Shown one piece after another: positions 14,518 to 21,291 of a stretch of DNA of 23,791 nucleotides (the first letter of the stretch is position 1; the number at the start of each line of letters is the position of its first letter). Source of the DNA: an uncultured Collinsella sp. (GTDB lineage Bacteria; Actinomycetota; Coriobacteriia; Coriobacteriales; Coriobacteriaceae). The position numbers were made by a program, and so were the translations under genes. The DNA lies in assembly GCA_959596505.1 (NCBI GenBank), contig CAUFWM010000024.1, forward strand, positions 1 to 23,791. The letters are read 5' to 3'. The notes under the pieces are model-generated. The model did no database searches, was not told the DNA's origin, and saw nothing but the letters and a program-made list of their open reading frames with translations.

Positions 14518-14548
14518 AGGCTCCCAGCTATGGGGGCCTTTCTTTTTT
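14518..14548 (+). terminator. Terminator of tRNA-Val (repeat unit 1)
   Basis: AGGCTCCC (14518-14525) pairs with GGGGGCCT (14532-14539), one G-T pair included, followed by TTTCTTTTTT. The same block recurs 187 bases later. Confidence 0.85.
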
Positions 14549-14704
14549 GGGCCCATCGCAGAGGGATTCGAACCCGACAGGGTGCGGAGCTGAGGAAACG
14601 CGAAGCGTTTTCCAGCGCAGCACGCGAGGAGCGGAGCGACGAAGCGGGGCGCGGACGGCGCCAGCCGCACGCGGACATCCCTCATCGCCCGCCATTGAAT
14701 TGTT

Positions 14705-14735
14705 AGGCCTCCAGCGATGGAGGCCTTTCTTTTTT
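14705..14735 (+). terminator. Second copy of the tRNA-Val terminator
   Basis: AGGCCTCCA (14705-14713) pairs perfectly with TGGAGGCCT (14718-14726) around GCGA, followed by TTTCTTTTTT. There is no functional gene directly before it, only an 18-base tRNA tail, so it looks like a duplicate of the terminator at 14518. Confidence 0.75.
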
Positions 14736-14866
14736 GGGCCGGTGCATGGGATTCGAACCCGCAAGAGTGCGGAGCTGAGGAAACGCGAAGCGTTTTCCAG
14801 CGCAGCACGCGAGGAGCGGAGCGACGAAGCGGGGCTCGGGCGGCGAAATGGACCCTTGGCGAATAC

Positions 14867-15090
14867 CCGTGTGCAAAAAATGCCAAATATGAGTACTGCT
14901 ACCTTTTTAGTAGCAGCGTTTTCGAAGTCATAAAAGGCAAATCCGGCATTAGAACGACGATCGATAGTCCAGTTAAGCCAATTTGCCAACTACAAAACTG
15001 GACATATGTGGCCCAACTCATCTAAAAGTGCCTAATTTATATGTTACGAAGTTAGTGCCCGTACTCATATTTGCCACTTTTTGCACACGG
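14867..15090. mobile_element. 224-bp element with 30-base terminal inverted repeats (MITE-like)
   Basis: The arms 14867-14896 and 15061-15090 are inverted copies matching at 28 of 30 positions (ends CCGTGTGCAAAAA...). The 164-base interior is AT-rich relative to the neighbourhood, has no third-position bias in any frame, and contains a CTGCTAC/GTAGCAG hairpin (14896-14916) and a GTCCAGTT/AACTGGAC pair (14967-14974, 14996-15003). No target-site duplication is evident at the edges. Calling it a mobile element is inference from the architecture; a large structured regulatory palindrome is the alternative. Confidence 0.45.
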
Positions 15091-15118
15091 CCTATCCCAG
15101 CCATGGTAAATCGATAGC

Positions 15119-15177
15119 AAAACGGGCTCCAGACCGCTGAATCGTGCCGCATATGGCACGTCCGCAGTCCGGAACCC
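15119..15177 (-). terminator. Terminator of the arginine operon, after argD
   Basis: On the minus strand 15177-15155 pairs with 15148-15124: CGTGCC/GGCACG next to the loop, then a longer helix with three G-T wobbles and few mismatches. All the wobbles are valid only for minus-strand RNA, which argues for a real transcript structure. A short T-run (TTTT, complement of 15119-15122) follows. It lies 27 bases past the argD stop. Confidence 0.65.
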
Positions 15178-15203
15178 GGTCCAAATTAAGTTATTGCGCC
15201 GTG

Positions 15204-16487
15204 TTAGGCCAAAACACCCGCCAGGATCTCGATCAGGTTGTCCACATCGGCCTCTTCGCACACGAGCGGCGGAAGGAAGCGCAGCGTATGTGCGCCTGTA
15301 GCGTTGATCACGGCGCCAGCCCCCAATGCACGGGCCACAACGTCGTGCGCATCACCCGCAGCATCGTCCAGATCGCAGCCGAGCATCAGGCCACGGCCAC
15401 GCACCTCTACCACATGCGGAAGCTTAGCCAGCGCCTGCTCCATATAGGCGCCAACCTTGGCGGCATGCTCGGCATAATCGCCGCGCACAAGCGCGGAAAG
15501 CGTCGCGGCACAGGCCGCGATGGCCAAGCAACTACCGCCGAAGGTCGAACCATGATCGCCGGGCTTAAAGACGTCAGCGATTTCCTTCTTTGCCACCACG
15601 GCACCCATGGGCACGCCGTCGGCGATACCCTTGGCAAGGCTCATGATGTCGGGCTCCACGCCATAGGTCTGGAACGCAAACGGCTTACCCGTGCGGAAGA
15701 TACCGCACTGGACCTCGTCGGCGATAAGCACGGCACCCACCTCGTGCGCCAAGTCGCGCGCCGCAGCCATAAATTCCTCGGTCATGGGATGCACGCCGCT
15801 CTCGCCCTGGATCGGCTCGAGCATCACGGCACAGATTTCACTGCCCAACTGCTTAAAGATTGCGCGCAGTTCATCTACATCGTTGGGTGTGCAGGCCACA
15901 AAGCCGCCCGGCAGCGGGCGGAAACTGTCCTGCAGCCAATCCTGCATGGTCGCGGCAATGGTCTCGAGCGTACGGCCGTGGAAGCCGCCACGCATGCATA
16001 CGATGGTGTTGCCGCCGTTACCAGCACGCTTGGCGTACAGACGCGCAAGCTTCATCGAGCCCTCGTTGGCTTCGGCACCAGAATTGGCAAAGAACGTCTC
16101 CCACACCTGCTCGTCCGCAGCCGGGGCACCGAGCGCAGCGGCCGTGGTCTCATCGCCGGCGGCAATGGCATCGGCCAGCACGCACGCACCATCTACGTCG
16201 TCGTTGGCAAGCTTGGACAGCAGCGCCGCGACCTGTCCACGCTGCTCGATGTAGAAGTAGTTAGACACATGCAGAAGCTTTTTGGTCTGAGCCTCGAGCG
16301 CCGAGAGCACTGCAGGGTTGCCGTGGCCAAGGCTGCACACACCGATACCAGCGAGAAAGTCGAGATACTCACGACCATCGTCACCGATGAGCTTCATACC
16401 GTGACCTTCGACAAACTCTACCAGCGAGCGACCAAAGGTATGCATAACGTAATGGGATTCGAGCGATTGCTGAGTTGCAAGTGACAT
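15204..16487 (-). CDS. argD: Acetylornithine aminotransferase
   Basis: A PLP enzyme that converts N-acetylglutamate semialdehyde to N-acetylornithine with glutamate as amino donor. The 427 residues are longer than the usual 390-400 because of an Ala/Asp-rich insertion at about 96-130 just before FFANSGAEANEG (132-143). Other landmarks are YLDFLAGIGVCSLGHGNP, GGFHGRT, EPIQGESGV, IADEVQCGIFRTGK (D257) and SLAKGIADGVPMGA, whose K286 binds PLP, then STFGGSCLA. AAAGG lies a few bases before the ATG. It is the last gene of argC-argJ-argB-argD, 69 bases after argB; that gap contains a perfect 14-base palindrome (16505-16518) that could hinder argD translation. Confidence 0.95.
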   Translation of the reverse strand: MSLATQQSLESHYVMHTFGRSLVEFVEGHGMKLIGDDGREYLDFLAGIGVCSLGHGNPAVLSALEAQTKKLLHVSNYFYIEQRGQVAALLSKLANDDVDGACVLADAIAAGDETTAAALGAPAADEQVWETFFANSGAEANEGSMKLARLYAKRAGNGGNTIVCMRGGFHGRTLETIAATMQDWLQDSFRPLPGGFVACTPNDVDELRAIFKQLGSEICAVMLEPIQGESGVHPMTEEFMAAARDLAHEVGAVLIADEVQCGIFRTGKPFAFQTYGVEPDIMSLAKGIADGVPMGAVVAKKEIADVFKPGDHGSTFGGSCLAIAACAATLSALVRGDYAEHAAKVGAYMEQALAKLPHVVEVRGRGLMLGCDLDDAAGDAHDVVARALGAGAVINATGAHTLRFLPPLVCEEADVDNLIEILAGVLA

Positions 16488-16504
16488 GAGATGCCTTTCG
16501 TTGG

Positions 16505-16518
16505 GCGCCGTACGGCGC
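16505..16518. repeat. Perfect 14-base palindrome in the argB-argD gap
   Basis: GCGCCGTACGGCGC is its own reverse complement. It lies 17 bases before the argD start on the minus strand, close to the AAAGG ribosome binding site. A short CGACC/GGTCG hairpin lies nearer argB. Either could tune argD expression. Confidence 0.35.
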
Positions 16519-16556
16519 AGGGCTATGGGTGCAGGGACGCGACGACCGCGGGTCGG

Positions 16557-17537
16557 CTAGACCGTCTGGAGCTTCTCGACCTCGTCGAGGTTCTCGGTCA
16601 GACGCGCCGCAAACGTCGAAAGCGGATGCGGATGCGTATTGAACTCGTAGGCCGTCTCGGTGGAGTGGATCACGGTACCGACGCCAGCATCGGTCAGCAG
16701 CTCCAGCAGCAGCGAGTGCGGCGTCGTGCCGTTGATGATGTGGGCTCGGAACACGCCAGCAGCAAGCGCATCGACGGCCGCGCGCAGCTTGGGAATCATG
16801 CCCTTATCGACCTCCCCGCCGTAGAGCATCTCGTTGACCTCGTCGAGCGTCAGGTTGGAGATGAGCGAGTCCTTATCACTAAAGTCCTTGTACAGACCGT
16901 CGACGTCGGTCAAAAAAATCGCCTTGTGCGCATGAAGCGCCGCCGCAACGGCGCCGGCGGCGGTATCGGCATTGATGTTGAAGAAGCCGCCGTCCTCCCC
17001 CGCCGCGACGGTAGCGATTACGGGAATGTACTCGCTATCGAGCAAGCGCTCGATATAGTCGGTGTTGACGTGCGTCACTTTGCCCACGCGACCGAGTTCG
17101 GGGTCGAGCGGCTCGGCGATGAGCGTGCCGGCATCGCTGCCCGACACGCCTACGGCCAAATTACCGTGGTGGTTGATGGCAGCGACCAGCTCCTGGTTAA
17201 CCTTGCCGCCCAGCACCTCGCGCACGATATCCATGGTCGCCGGCGTAGTCACGCGCTGCCCGTTCTTAAATTCGACAGGGATGTCATAGTGGCTGAGTGC
17301 CTCGTTGATGGCTTTGCCGCCGCCATGCACGATGACGGGGCGCATGCCGATGATCTTGAGCAAAACGATGTCGCTCATCACGTCGGGGCGCAGTTGCTCG
17401 TCGACCATGGCGGCTCCGCCATATTTGATAACGACCGTCTTGCCGGTCAGGTTTTTAATCCACGGCAGCGCTTCGAACAGCAGCTGCGCGGTTGCTTCGT
17501 TGGATTCGCTCGAACGACAATCGCGTGCGAATTTCAT
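16557..17537 (-). CDS. argB: Acetylglutamate kinase
   Basis: Phosphorylates N-acetylglutamate, the second step to ornithine and usually the arginine-inhibited one. From the ATG at 17537 the protein has 326 residues. The amino-acid-kinase fold shows VVIKYGGAAM (K38), IVHGGGKAIN (70-79), NGQRVT where NGLRVT is common, VGVSGSDAGTL and NINADTAAGAVA, with TDVDGLYKD near 220. The start has GAGG six bases upstream; the frame extends to 17675 but that region is the argJ-argB gap and argJ end. The N-terminal segment before the kinase core suggests the arginine-sensitive hexameric form, which is an inference. Confidence 0.95.
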   Translation of the reverse strand: MKFARDCRSSESNEATAQLLFEALPWIKNLTGKTVVIKYGGAAMVDEQLRPDVMSDIVLLKIIGMRPVIVHGGGKAINEALSHYDIPVEFKNGQRVTTPATMDIVREVLGGKVNQELVAAINHHGNLAVGVSGSDAGTLIAEPLDPELGRVGKVTHVNTDYIERLLDSEYIPVIATVAAGEDGGFFNINADTAAGAVAAALHAHKAIFLTDVDGLYKDFSDKDSLISNLTLDEVNEMLYGGEVDKGMIPKLRAAVDALAAGVFRAHIINGTTPHSLLLELLTDAGVGTVIHSTETAYEFNTHPHPLSTFAARLTENLDEVEKLQTV

Positions 17538-17617
17538 AATCTGCCTCGTCTTTCGTATCGTTATCACGCCGTGCTTCGCTGTCCGCAATGCGGCAAGATG
17601 CGCAGCGTGCCTGGAAT

Positions 17618-18886
17618 CTAGGAACGGTAGTCGCCGTTGATGGAGATGTACTCGTGCGTGAGGTCGCAGGTCCACACGGTCGTTGCCGCGTCGCCTGCGC
17701 CCAGGTCGGCTGAGATCACAATCTCGGACGCCTCAAAACGTCGTAGAGCCTCGTCCTCGTCAAAGGGAACAGTCAGACCGTCGCGACAGACAGGCATGCC
17801 CATCATGTCGATGGAAACGTCTTCCTGATTAAACTTCACGCCGCACTTGCCGAGCGCCATGGCGACGCGGCCCCAGTTGCAGTCGTGACCGGCGATGCAG
17901 GTCTTGACGAGCGGCGAGTTGGCGACGGCACGGGCGGCGATATCGGCTTCCTCGTCGGTGGCGGCGCCGGTAACGTTAACCGTCACGAGCTTTGACGCGC
18001 CCTCGCCATCGGCCGCGATGTTGCGCGCCAGGCTCTCGCACACCTCGTGCACGGCAAAGGACAGTTCGTCAAAGGCATCAGTGCCCTCGACGATAGCCTC
18101 GGTATCAGCGGCAGCAGCGCCAGAAGCAAGCATGATGCAGGTGTCGTTGGTCGAGGTATCGGAATCGACCGTCACCTTATTAAAGGTCTGCTTAACGGTC
18201 GAGAGCAGTAAGGTGTGGAGCGCCGCCGGCTCGACGGGGGCATCGGTAGTAATGACCGCGATCATGGTGGCCATATTGGGCATGATCATGCCCGAGCCCT
18301 TGCACATGCCGCCCACCGTATAAGCGTTGCCCGCATGGCCCGCAGCCTCGCTGCGATAGCGAACGGCATACTCCTTGGAATGCGTATCGGTCGTCATGAT
18401 GGCACGGGCCGCATCGGCACCGCCATGGGCAGAGAGCGCCTCGTAGGCGGACGGGACGGCTGCCTCAAACGTGTCGATCGGCAGAATCTGTCCAATCACG
18501 CCTGTGGATGCAACTAGGATCTGCTGGGGTTCACAGCCGATGACCTGCGACGCGATATTGCATGTCTCTCGCGCGCAGGCAAGGCCGGTCTCGCCCGTGG
18601 CGGCATTCACGTTGCCGGAGTTGATTGAAACGCCGGCGATGATGCCATAGCCCTTGTCCGCACCGCCCAGGTTGGCACGGCTCACCTGCACGGGCGCCGC
18701 GCAAAAGCGGTTGGTCGTAAACACGCCGGCGCCTGGACAGGGCTTATCGGGCACGACGAGCGCATAGTCCAAGCGCTCGGGATTCTTCCGGAATCCTGCA
18801 TGGATGCCTGCGGCCTTAAAGCCAGCCGCTGCCGTAACGCCACCCTCGACGGCGCGTATCTTGATATCAATCAGGTCGGTATTCAT
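17618..18886 (-). CDS. argJ: Bifunctional ornithine acetyltransferase / N-acetylglutamate synthase
   Basis: Transfers the acetyl group from acetylornithine to glutamate, giving ornithine and regenerating N-acetylglutamate; bifunctional forms also use acetyl-CoA. The 422 residues include AGVFTTNRFCAAPV, ASTGVIGQ, KGSGMIMPNMATM with the self-cleavage site between A206 and T207 (Thr is the nucleophile), TVDSDTSTNDT and the C-terminal YISINGDYRS. The protein should mature into alpha and beta chains. Whether it is mono- or bifunctional cannot be told from sequence alone; no argA is in the window. AAGGAG lies 11 bases before the ATG at 18886 and AGGG closer. The 135-base gap to argC has a T6 run without a strong stem. 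Confidence 0.95.
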   Translation of the reverse strand: MNTDLIDIKIRAVEGGVTAAAGFKAAGIHAGFRKNPERLDYALVVPDKPCPGAGVFTTNRFCAAPVQVSRANLGGADKGYGIIAGVSINSGNVNAATGETGLACARETCNIASQVIGCEPQQILVASTGVIGQILPIDTFEAAVPSAYEALSAHGGADAARAIMTTDTHSKEYAVRYRSEAAGHAGNAYTVGGMCKGSGMIMPNMATMIAVITTDAPVEPAALHTLLLSTVKQTFNKVTVDSDTSTNDTCIMLASGAAAADTEAIVEGTDAFDELSFAVHEVCESLARNIAADGEGASKLVTVNVTGAATDEEADIAARAVANSPLVKTCIAGHDCNWGRVAMALGKCGVKFNQEDVSIDMMGMPVCRDGLTVPFDEDEALRRFEASEIVISADLGAGDAATTVWTCDLTHEYISINGDYRS

Positions 18887-19021
18887 CGTCCCTACGACTC
18901 CTTATATCAGACAAAAAAGCGGGCATCGGCTGGCACGCCATACCGGTCGCAACTACTAGACCAGCTTGAAAGCGGCGCCCAACTCGATACCCGACCACCA
19001 AATCGTTAACAATCGAATGTG

Positions 19022-20092
19022 CTACACCGGGCACGCCACTGTGGGCAAGCCTCGTCGCTCGTCAAAACCAAAAACGATGTTGGCGCACTGGACCGCCTGG
19101 CCCGCAGCGCCCTTGCACAGATTGTCGATAGCGCCCGTCGCCACCAGCACGCCCGCACGCTTGTTGAGCGCAAGGCCAATCTGGGCAGCGTTGGTGCCGA
19201 CGACCGAAGCCGTCTTGGGCTGCTGGCCGGCATCGAGCACGCGCACAAAGGTGCGACCGGCGTAGAACTTCTTGTAATGGTCGACGACGTCCTCAAGGGC
19301 CAACGTGTCGAGAGCCCGCGGCGCGAGCGGCATCGTCACCGTGGAAAGCAGGCCGCGCTTGAGCGGTGCCAAGTGCGGAGTAAAGACGACACGATCGGTC
19401 AGACCCAGAATCTGCTCGATCTCTGGTGTGTGGCGATGTTTGCCTACGCCATAGGCCTCTAAGTTCTCGTCTGCGCTACAAAAATGGGTGCGGGCGTTGC
19501 AGGACTTACCGGCGCCCGTCACGCCGCTAATGGCATCGACAATCACGGGGCCGTTCTCTGCCATCCAGCCCGCACGCACGGCAGGAGCGGCAGCGAGGCT
19601 CGTTGCGGTGGGATAGCAGCCGGCGCAAGCGACCAAAACGGGCTTTCCGGCGGCATGGCTGGAAGCAGCGGTCTCTAGGTCCTGGCAGAACAGCTCGGGC
19701 AGGCCAAAAGCGCGGGTCTTGAGCAGCTCGGGGCTCGTGTGCTCGGCGGCATACCATGCCTCAAAGACGGACGGGTCGCTCAGACGGTAATCGGCCGAAA
19801 GATCAAAGCAGGAAACGCCCGCGGCAAGGAGCGCGGGCACCTGCGCCATGGCAGCCGTGTGCGGCACGGCAAGAAAAACCGCATCGCAGCTTTTGAGCTC
19901 GGGGGCGTCATGCGTGGTGAAAACCAGATCGCTCACGCCAGCAAAGCTCGGATACACCGCGGACAGCGGCTGGCCGGCATCGGCGTTGGACGTAATGGCA
20001 ACAAGTTCAAACTCGGGATGGCCGAGTACGAGGCGAATGAGCTCGGCTCCGGCATATCCAGCCGCGCCGACGATTCCAACCTTCAAAGACAT
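19022..20092 (-). CDS. argC: N-acetyl-gamma-glutamyl-phosphate reductase
   Basis: Reduces N-acetylglutamyl phosphate with NADPH to the semialdehyde, third step to ornithine. The 356-residue protein has the N-terminal dinucleotide-binding loop VGIVGAAGYAGAELIRL (5-21), FLAVPHTAAM and the catalytic cysteine in ACAGCYPTAT (C159). HTPEIEQ and TPHLAPLKRGLL follow, with GQAVQCANIVFGFDE near the C-terminus. AAGGAG lies six bases before the ATG. It is the first gene of the arginine operon; the 257 bases upstream hold a possible operator and -10 element. Confidence 0.96.
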   Translation of the reverse strand: MSLKVGIVGAAGYAGAELIRLVLGHPEFELVAITSNADAGQPLSAVYPSFAGVSDLVFTTHDAPELKSCDAVFLAVPHTAAMAQVPALLAAGVSCFDLSADYRLSDPSVFEAWYAAEHTSPELLKTRAFGLPELFCQDLETAASSHAAGKPVLVACAGCYPTATSLAAAPAVRAGWMAENGPVIVDAISGVTGAGKSCNARTHFCSADENLEAYGVGKHRHTPEIEQILGLTDRVVFTPHLAPLKRGLLSTVTMPLAPRALDTLALEDVVDHYKKFYAGRTFVRVLDAGQQPKTASVVGTNAAQIGLALNKRAGVLVATGAIDNLCKGAAGQAVQCANIVFGFDERRGLPTVACPV

Positions 20093-20144
20093 ATCAGACT
20101 CCTTGTCTGCGATTTATGCACCGATGCGCATTTTGCAGCGGTCA

Positions 20145-20214
20145 TTATGAGGTGGGTTGAAACTTTAGCACCAAAAGATGCATGAATACGTAAATAGCTT
20201 GCATGTTCATGCAT
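20145..20214 (-). promoter_or_regulatory. Possible argC promoter and arginine-repressor operator
   Basis: ATGCATGAA (20178-20186) and TTCATGCAT (20206-20214) form a perfect 9-bp inverted repeat 19 bases apart, and CATGAATACGTAAATA at the first arm resembles half of the ArgR/AhrC box TGAATWWWWATTCA. On the minus strand CATAAT (20150-20145) is a good -10, with a leader of about 45 bases, but its -35 is poor. A second pair, TTTCAA and TATTTA 17 bases apart, would put the dyad across the promoter. The operator call rests on resemblance and position before an arg operon. Confidence 0.45.
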
Positions 20215-20258
20215 TGAAACATTCCCGACACATTCGCTTGAAGGAATTGACAAATAGA

Positions 20259-20312
20259 GCGGGCCCCGTATTGACCGGCACTCCTTACGGTGCCGGGCAA
20301 CACAGGGTCCGC
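20259..20312 (-). terminator. Long hairpin at the end of the ECF/FMN-protein operon
   Basis: GCGGGCCCCGT (20259-20269) pairs with ACAGGGTCCGC (20302-20312), with one wobble and one mismatch, and inside it CCGGCAC (20275-20281) pairs perfectly with GTGCCGG (20290-20296). On the minus strand TCTATTTGTC follows, a weak T-rich tail. It lies 38 bases past the stop at 20350 and before the arg promoter, so termination is likely but not certain. Confidence 0.5.
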
Positions 20313-20349
20313 CCATGCGAAAACTAAGTTGTTAGGATGAGCCAGCTGG

Positions 20350-20760
20350 CTAGAGCTCAACCGGCACCCATTCGTCGTGATTGCAGATAAATGCCTCGGG
20401 ATCCTCGACGCTAAAGAAGACGAGCGCGGGGTCGTTAGGCCCCTCATAGTGCTCGCCCAGGTGCTCTAGATGCTTCCACCCGGCTTCGCGCATTTCGTCT
20501 AAAGCCCGGTCATCCAAGCCGGCACGCCCGCGCAAGATGAGCCAGCCATGGCCCGGCCACCAACTCGTGGCCTCAAAGCGCTGGTTTTGCAGCAGCTCCT
20601 GCCACACATCTTTGGTGCGCGCTGTCACAAACCACAGCTTGCCGTCCTGAATCTGCGCAAACGAGAACGGACGCACATGCGGCTGCCCGCCCACGCTCGT
20701 CGCCAGATACCACGCCGGCACCGACGTCAGATACTCCAGCACCGTATTCAATCCGTCCAC
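20350..20760 (-). CDS. Pyridoxamine 5'-phosphate oxidase-like FMN-binding split-barrel protein
   Basis: A 136-residue single-domain protein of the PNPOx-like split-barrel superfamily; such proteins usually bind FMN or a related flavin and reduce varied substrates, so function is open. Landmarks are VPAWYLAT, HVRPFSFA (in the place of the RP flavin-binding motif), DGKLWFVTARTKDVWQEL, WWPGHGWLILRGRA and the C-terminal VFFSVEDPEAFI. The start is a GTG at 20760 with AGGAGG four bases upstream; a TTG at 20805 would extend it but overlaps the gap and has no ribosome binding site. It is a paralogue of the gene directly upstream (20815-21261), sharing most of these motifs, so the pair arose by tandem duplication. 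Confidence 0.82.
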   Translation of the reverse strand: MDGLNTVLEYLTSVPAWYLATSVGGQPHVRPFSFAQIQDGKLWFVTARTKDVWQELLQNQRFEATSWWPGHGWLILRGRAGLDDRALDEMREAGWKHLEHLGEHYEGPNDPALVFFSVEDPEAFICNHDEWVPVEL

Positions 20761-20814
20761 GTTTCCTCCTGTCGCCTGACCAGTCTTTTTGGAATGGGTA
20801 GTCAATTTGGGAAA

Positions 20815-21261
20815 TTAGAGCTCGAGGCGCTCTTCGCTGCCGTCGATATCGCAGAACCGTGCGGCGATGTTGCGGACCGAGAAGAATGCAAGGCGGCCAT
20901 CGTTGGCGCTATCGTGTTGCTCGCCAATGCCCACCATGTGCTTAAAGCCCGCTTGGCGCACCTTGTCGCTCACGAATGCATCGTCCTCGAGCGCGGCCTC
21001 ACCGGTTAACACGATCCAGCACTCCCCCGGCTTCCAGCCCGATACCTCAAACTTGGGATTCGCGCTCAACTCCGCCCATACGTCCTTGTCGCGCGACGTG
21101 CAAAACCACAGCTTGCCGTCATCGACCATGGCAAACGAAAACGGCCTCACGCGGGGCTGATGCCCGTCGCTCGCATCGGTCGTGGCAAGATACCACGCCG
21201 GAATGCGCCTGAGATACGAGCAGGCGCGCTCGAGCTGAGCCGTGCGATCGATATCGGTCAT
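20815..21261 (-). CDS. Pyridoxamine 5'-phosphate oxidase-like FMN-binding split-barrel protein (paralogue)
   Basis: A 148-residue PNPOx-like protein that parallels its neighbour: IPAWYLATT, RVRPFSFAMV, DGKLWFCTSRDKDVWAEL, GWKPGECWIVLTGEA, AGFKHMVGIGEQ and LAFFSV. AAGGGG lies five bases before the ATG at 21261. It follows ecfT after 30 bases, a gap that contains the palindrome GCTCGAATCGAGC (21279-21291), and precedes its paralogue by 54 bases, so all four genes look like one operon. Because ECF transporters import vitamins such as riboflavin or B6, a flavin or B6 link is tempting, but no substrate-binding S subunit is present here to say which. Confidence 0.82.
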   Translation of the reverse strand: MTDIDRTAQLERACSYLRRIPAWYLATTDASDGHQPRVRPFSFAMVDDGKLWFCTSRDKDVWAELSANPKFEVSGWKPGECWIVLTGEAALEDDAFVSDKVRQAGFKHMVGIGEQHDSANDGRLAFFSVRNIAARFCDIDGSEERLEL

Positions 21262-21291
21262 GGAGACCCCTTTCTTGCGCTCGAATCGAGC

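Larger units (their letters stand above)
14490..14835. repeat. Two tandem tRNA-associated repeat units (about 185-187 bases apart)
   Basis: Each unit has, in order, the last 18 bases of tRNA-Val (14490-14507; copy 14677-14694 with one change), a terminator, an inverted T-arm-like GGGATTCGAACCC (14563-14575; 14748-14760), and a 69-base block identical in both copies (14582-14650 and 14767-14835). The identical block folds into a 42-base hairpin (14582-14623): GTGC/GCAC and AGCTG/CAGC enclose GGAAACGC with GCGTTTTCC. The offset is 187 bases on the tRNA side and 185 after the terminator. The second unit has no tRNA body before its 18-base tail. No protein is supported here. Confidence 0.8.

Noticed and set aside
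14490..14694. Attachment sites of an integrative element (18-base tRNA tail direct repeat)
   Set aside because: The two copies are only 187 bases apart and enclose no integrase or cargo, so a tandem repeat explains them better.
14421..14989. Several overlapping ORFs of 85-153 codons in the tRNA repeat region
   Set aside because: They are translations of the repeated tRNA tail, terminators and palindromic block, so they recur in shifted frames and show no codon bias or ribosome binding site.
15144..16484. 446-codon plus-strand open frame opposite argD
   Set aside because: Antisense shadow of argD; low-complexity His/Arg/Gly composition typical of such shadows.
20761..20805. Fifteen-residue TTG-initiated extension of the FMN-protein gene
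   Set aside because: There is no ribosome binding site for the TTG, while the GTG at 20760 has AGGAGG directly upstream.
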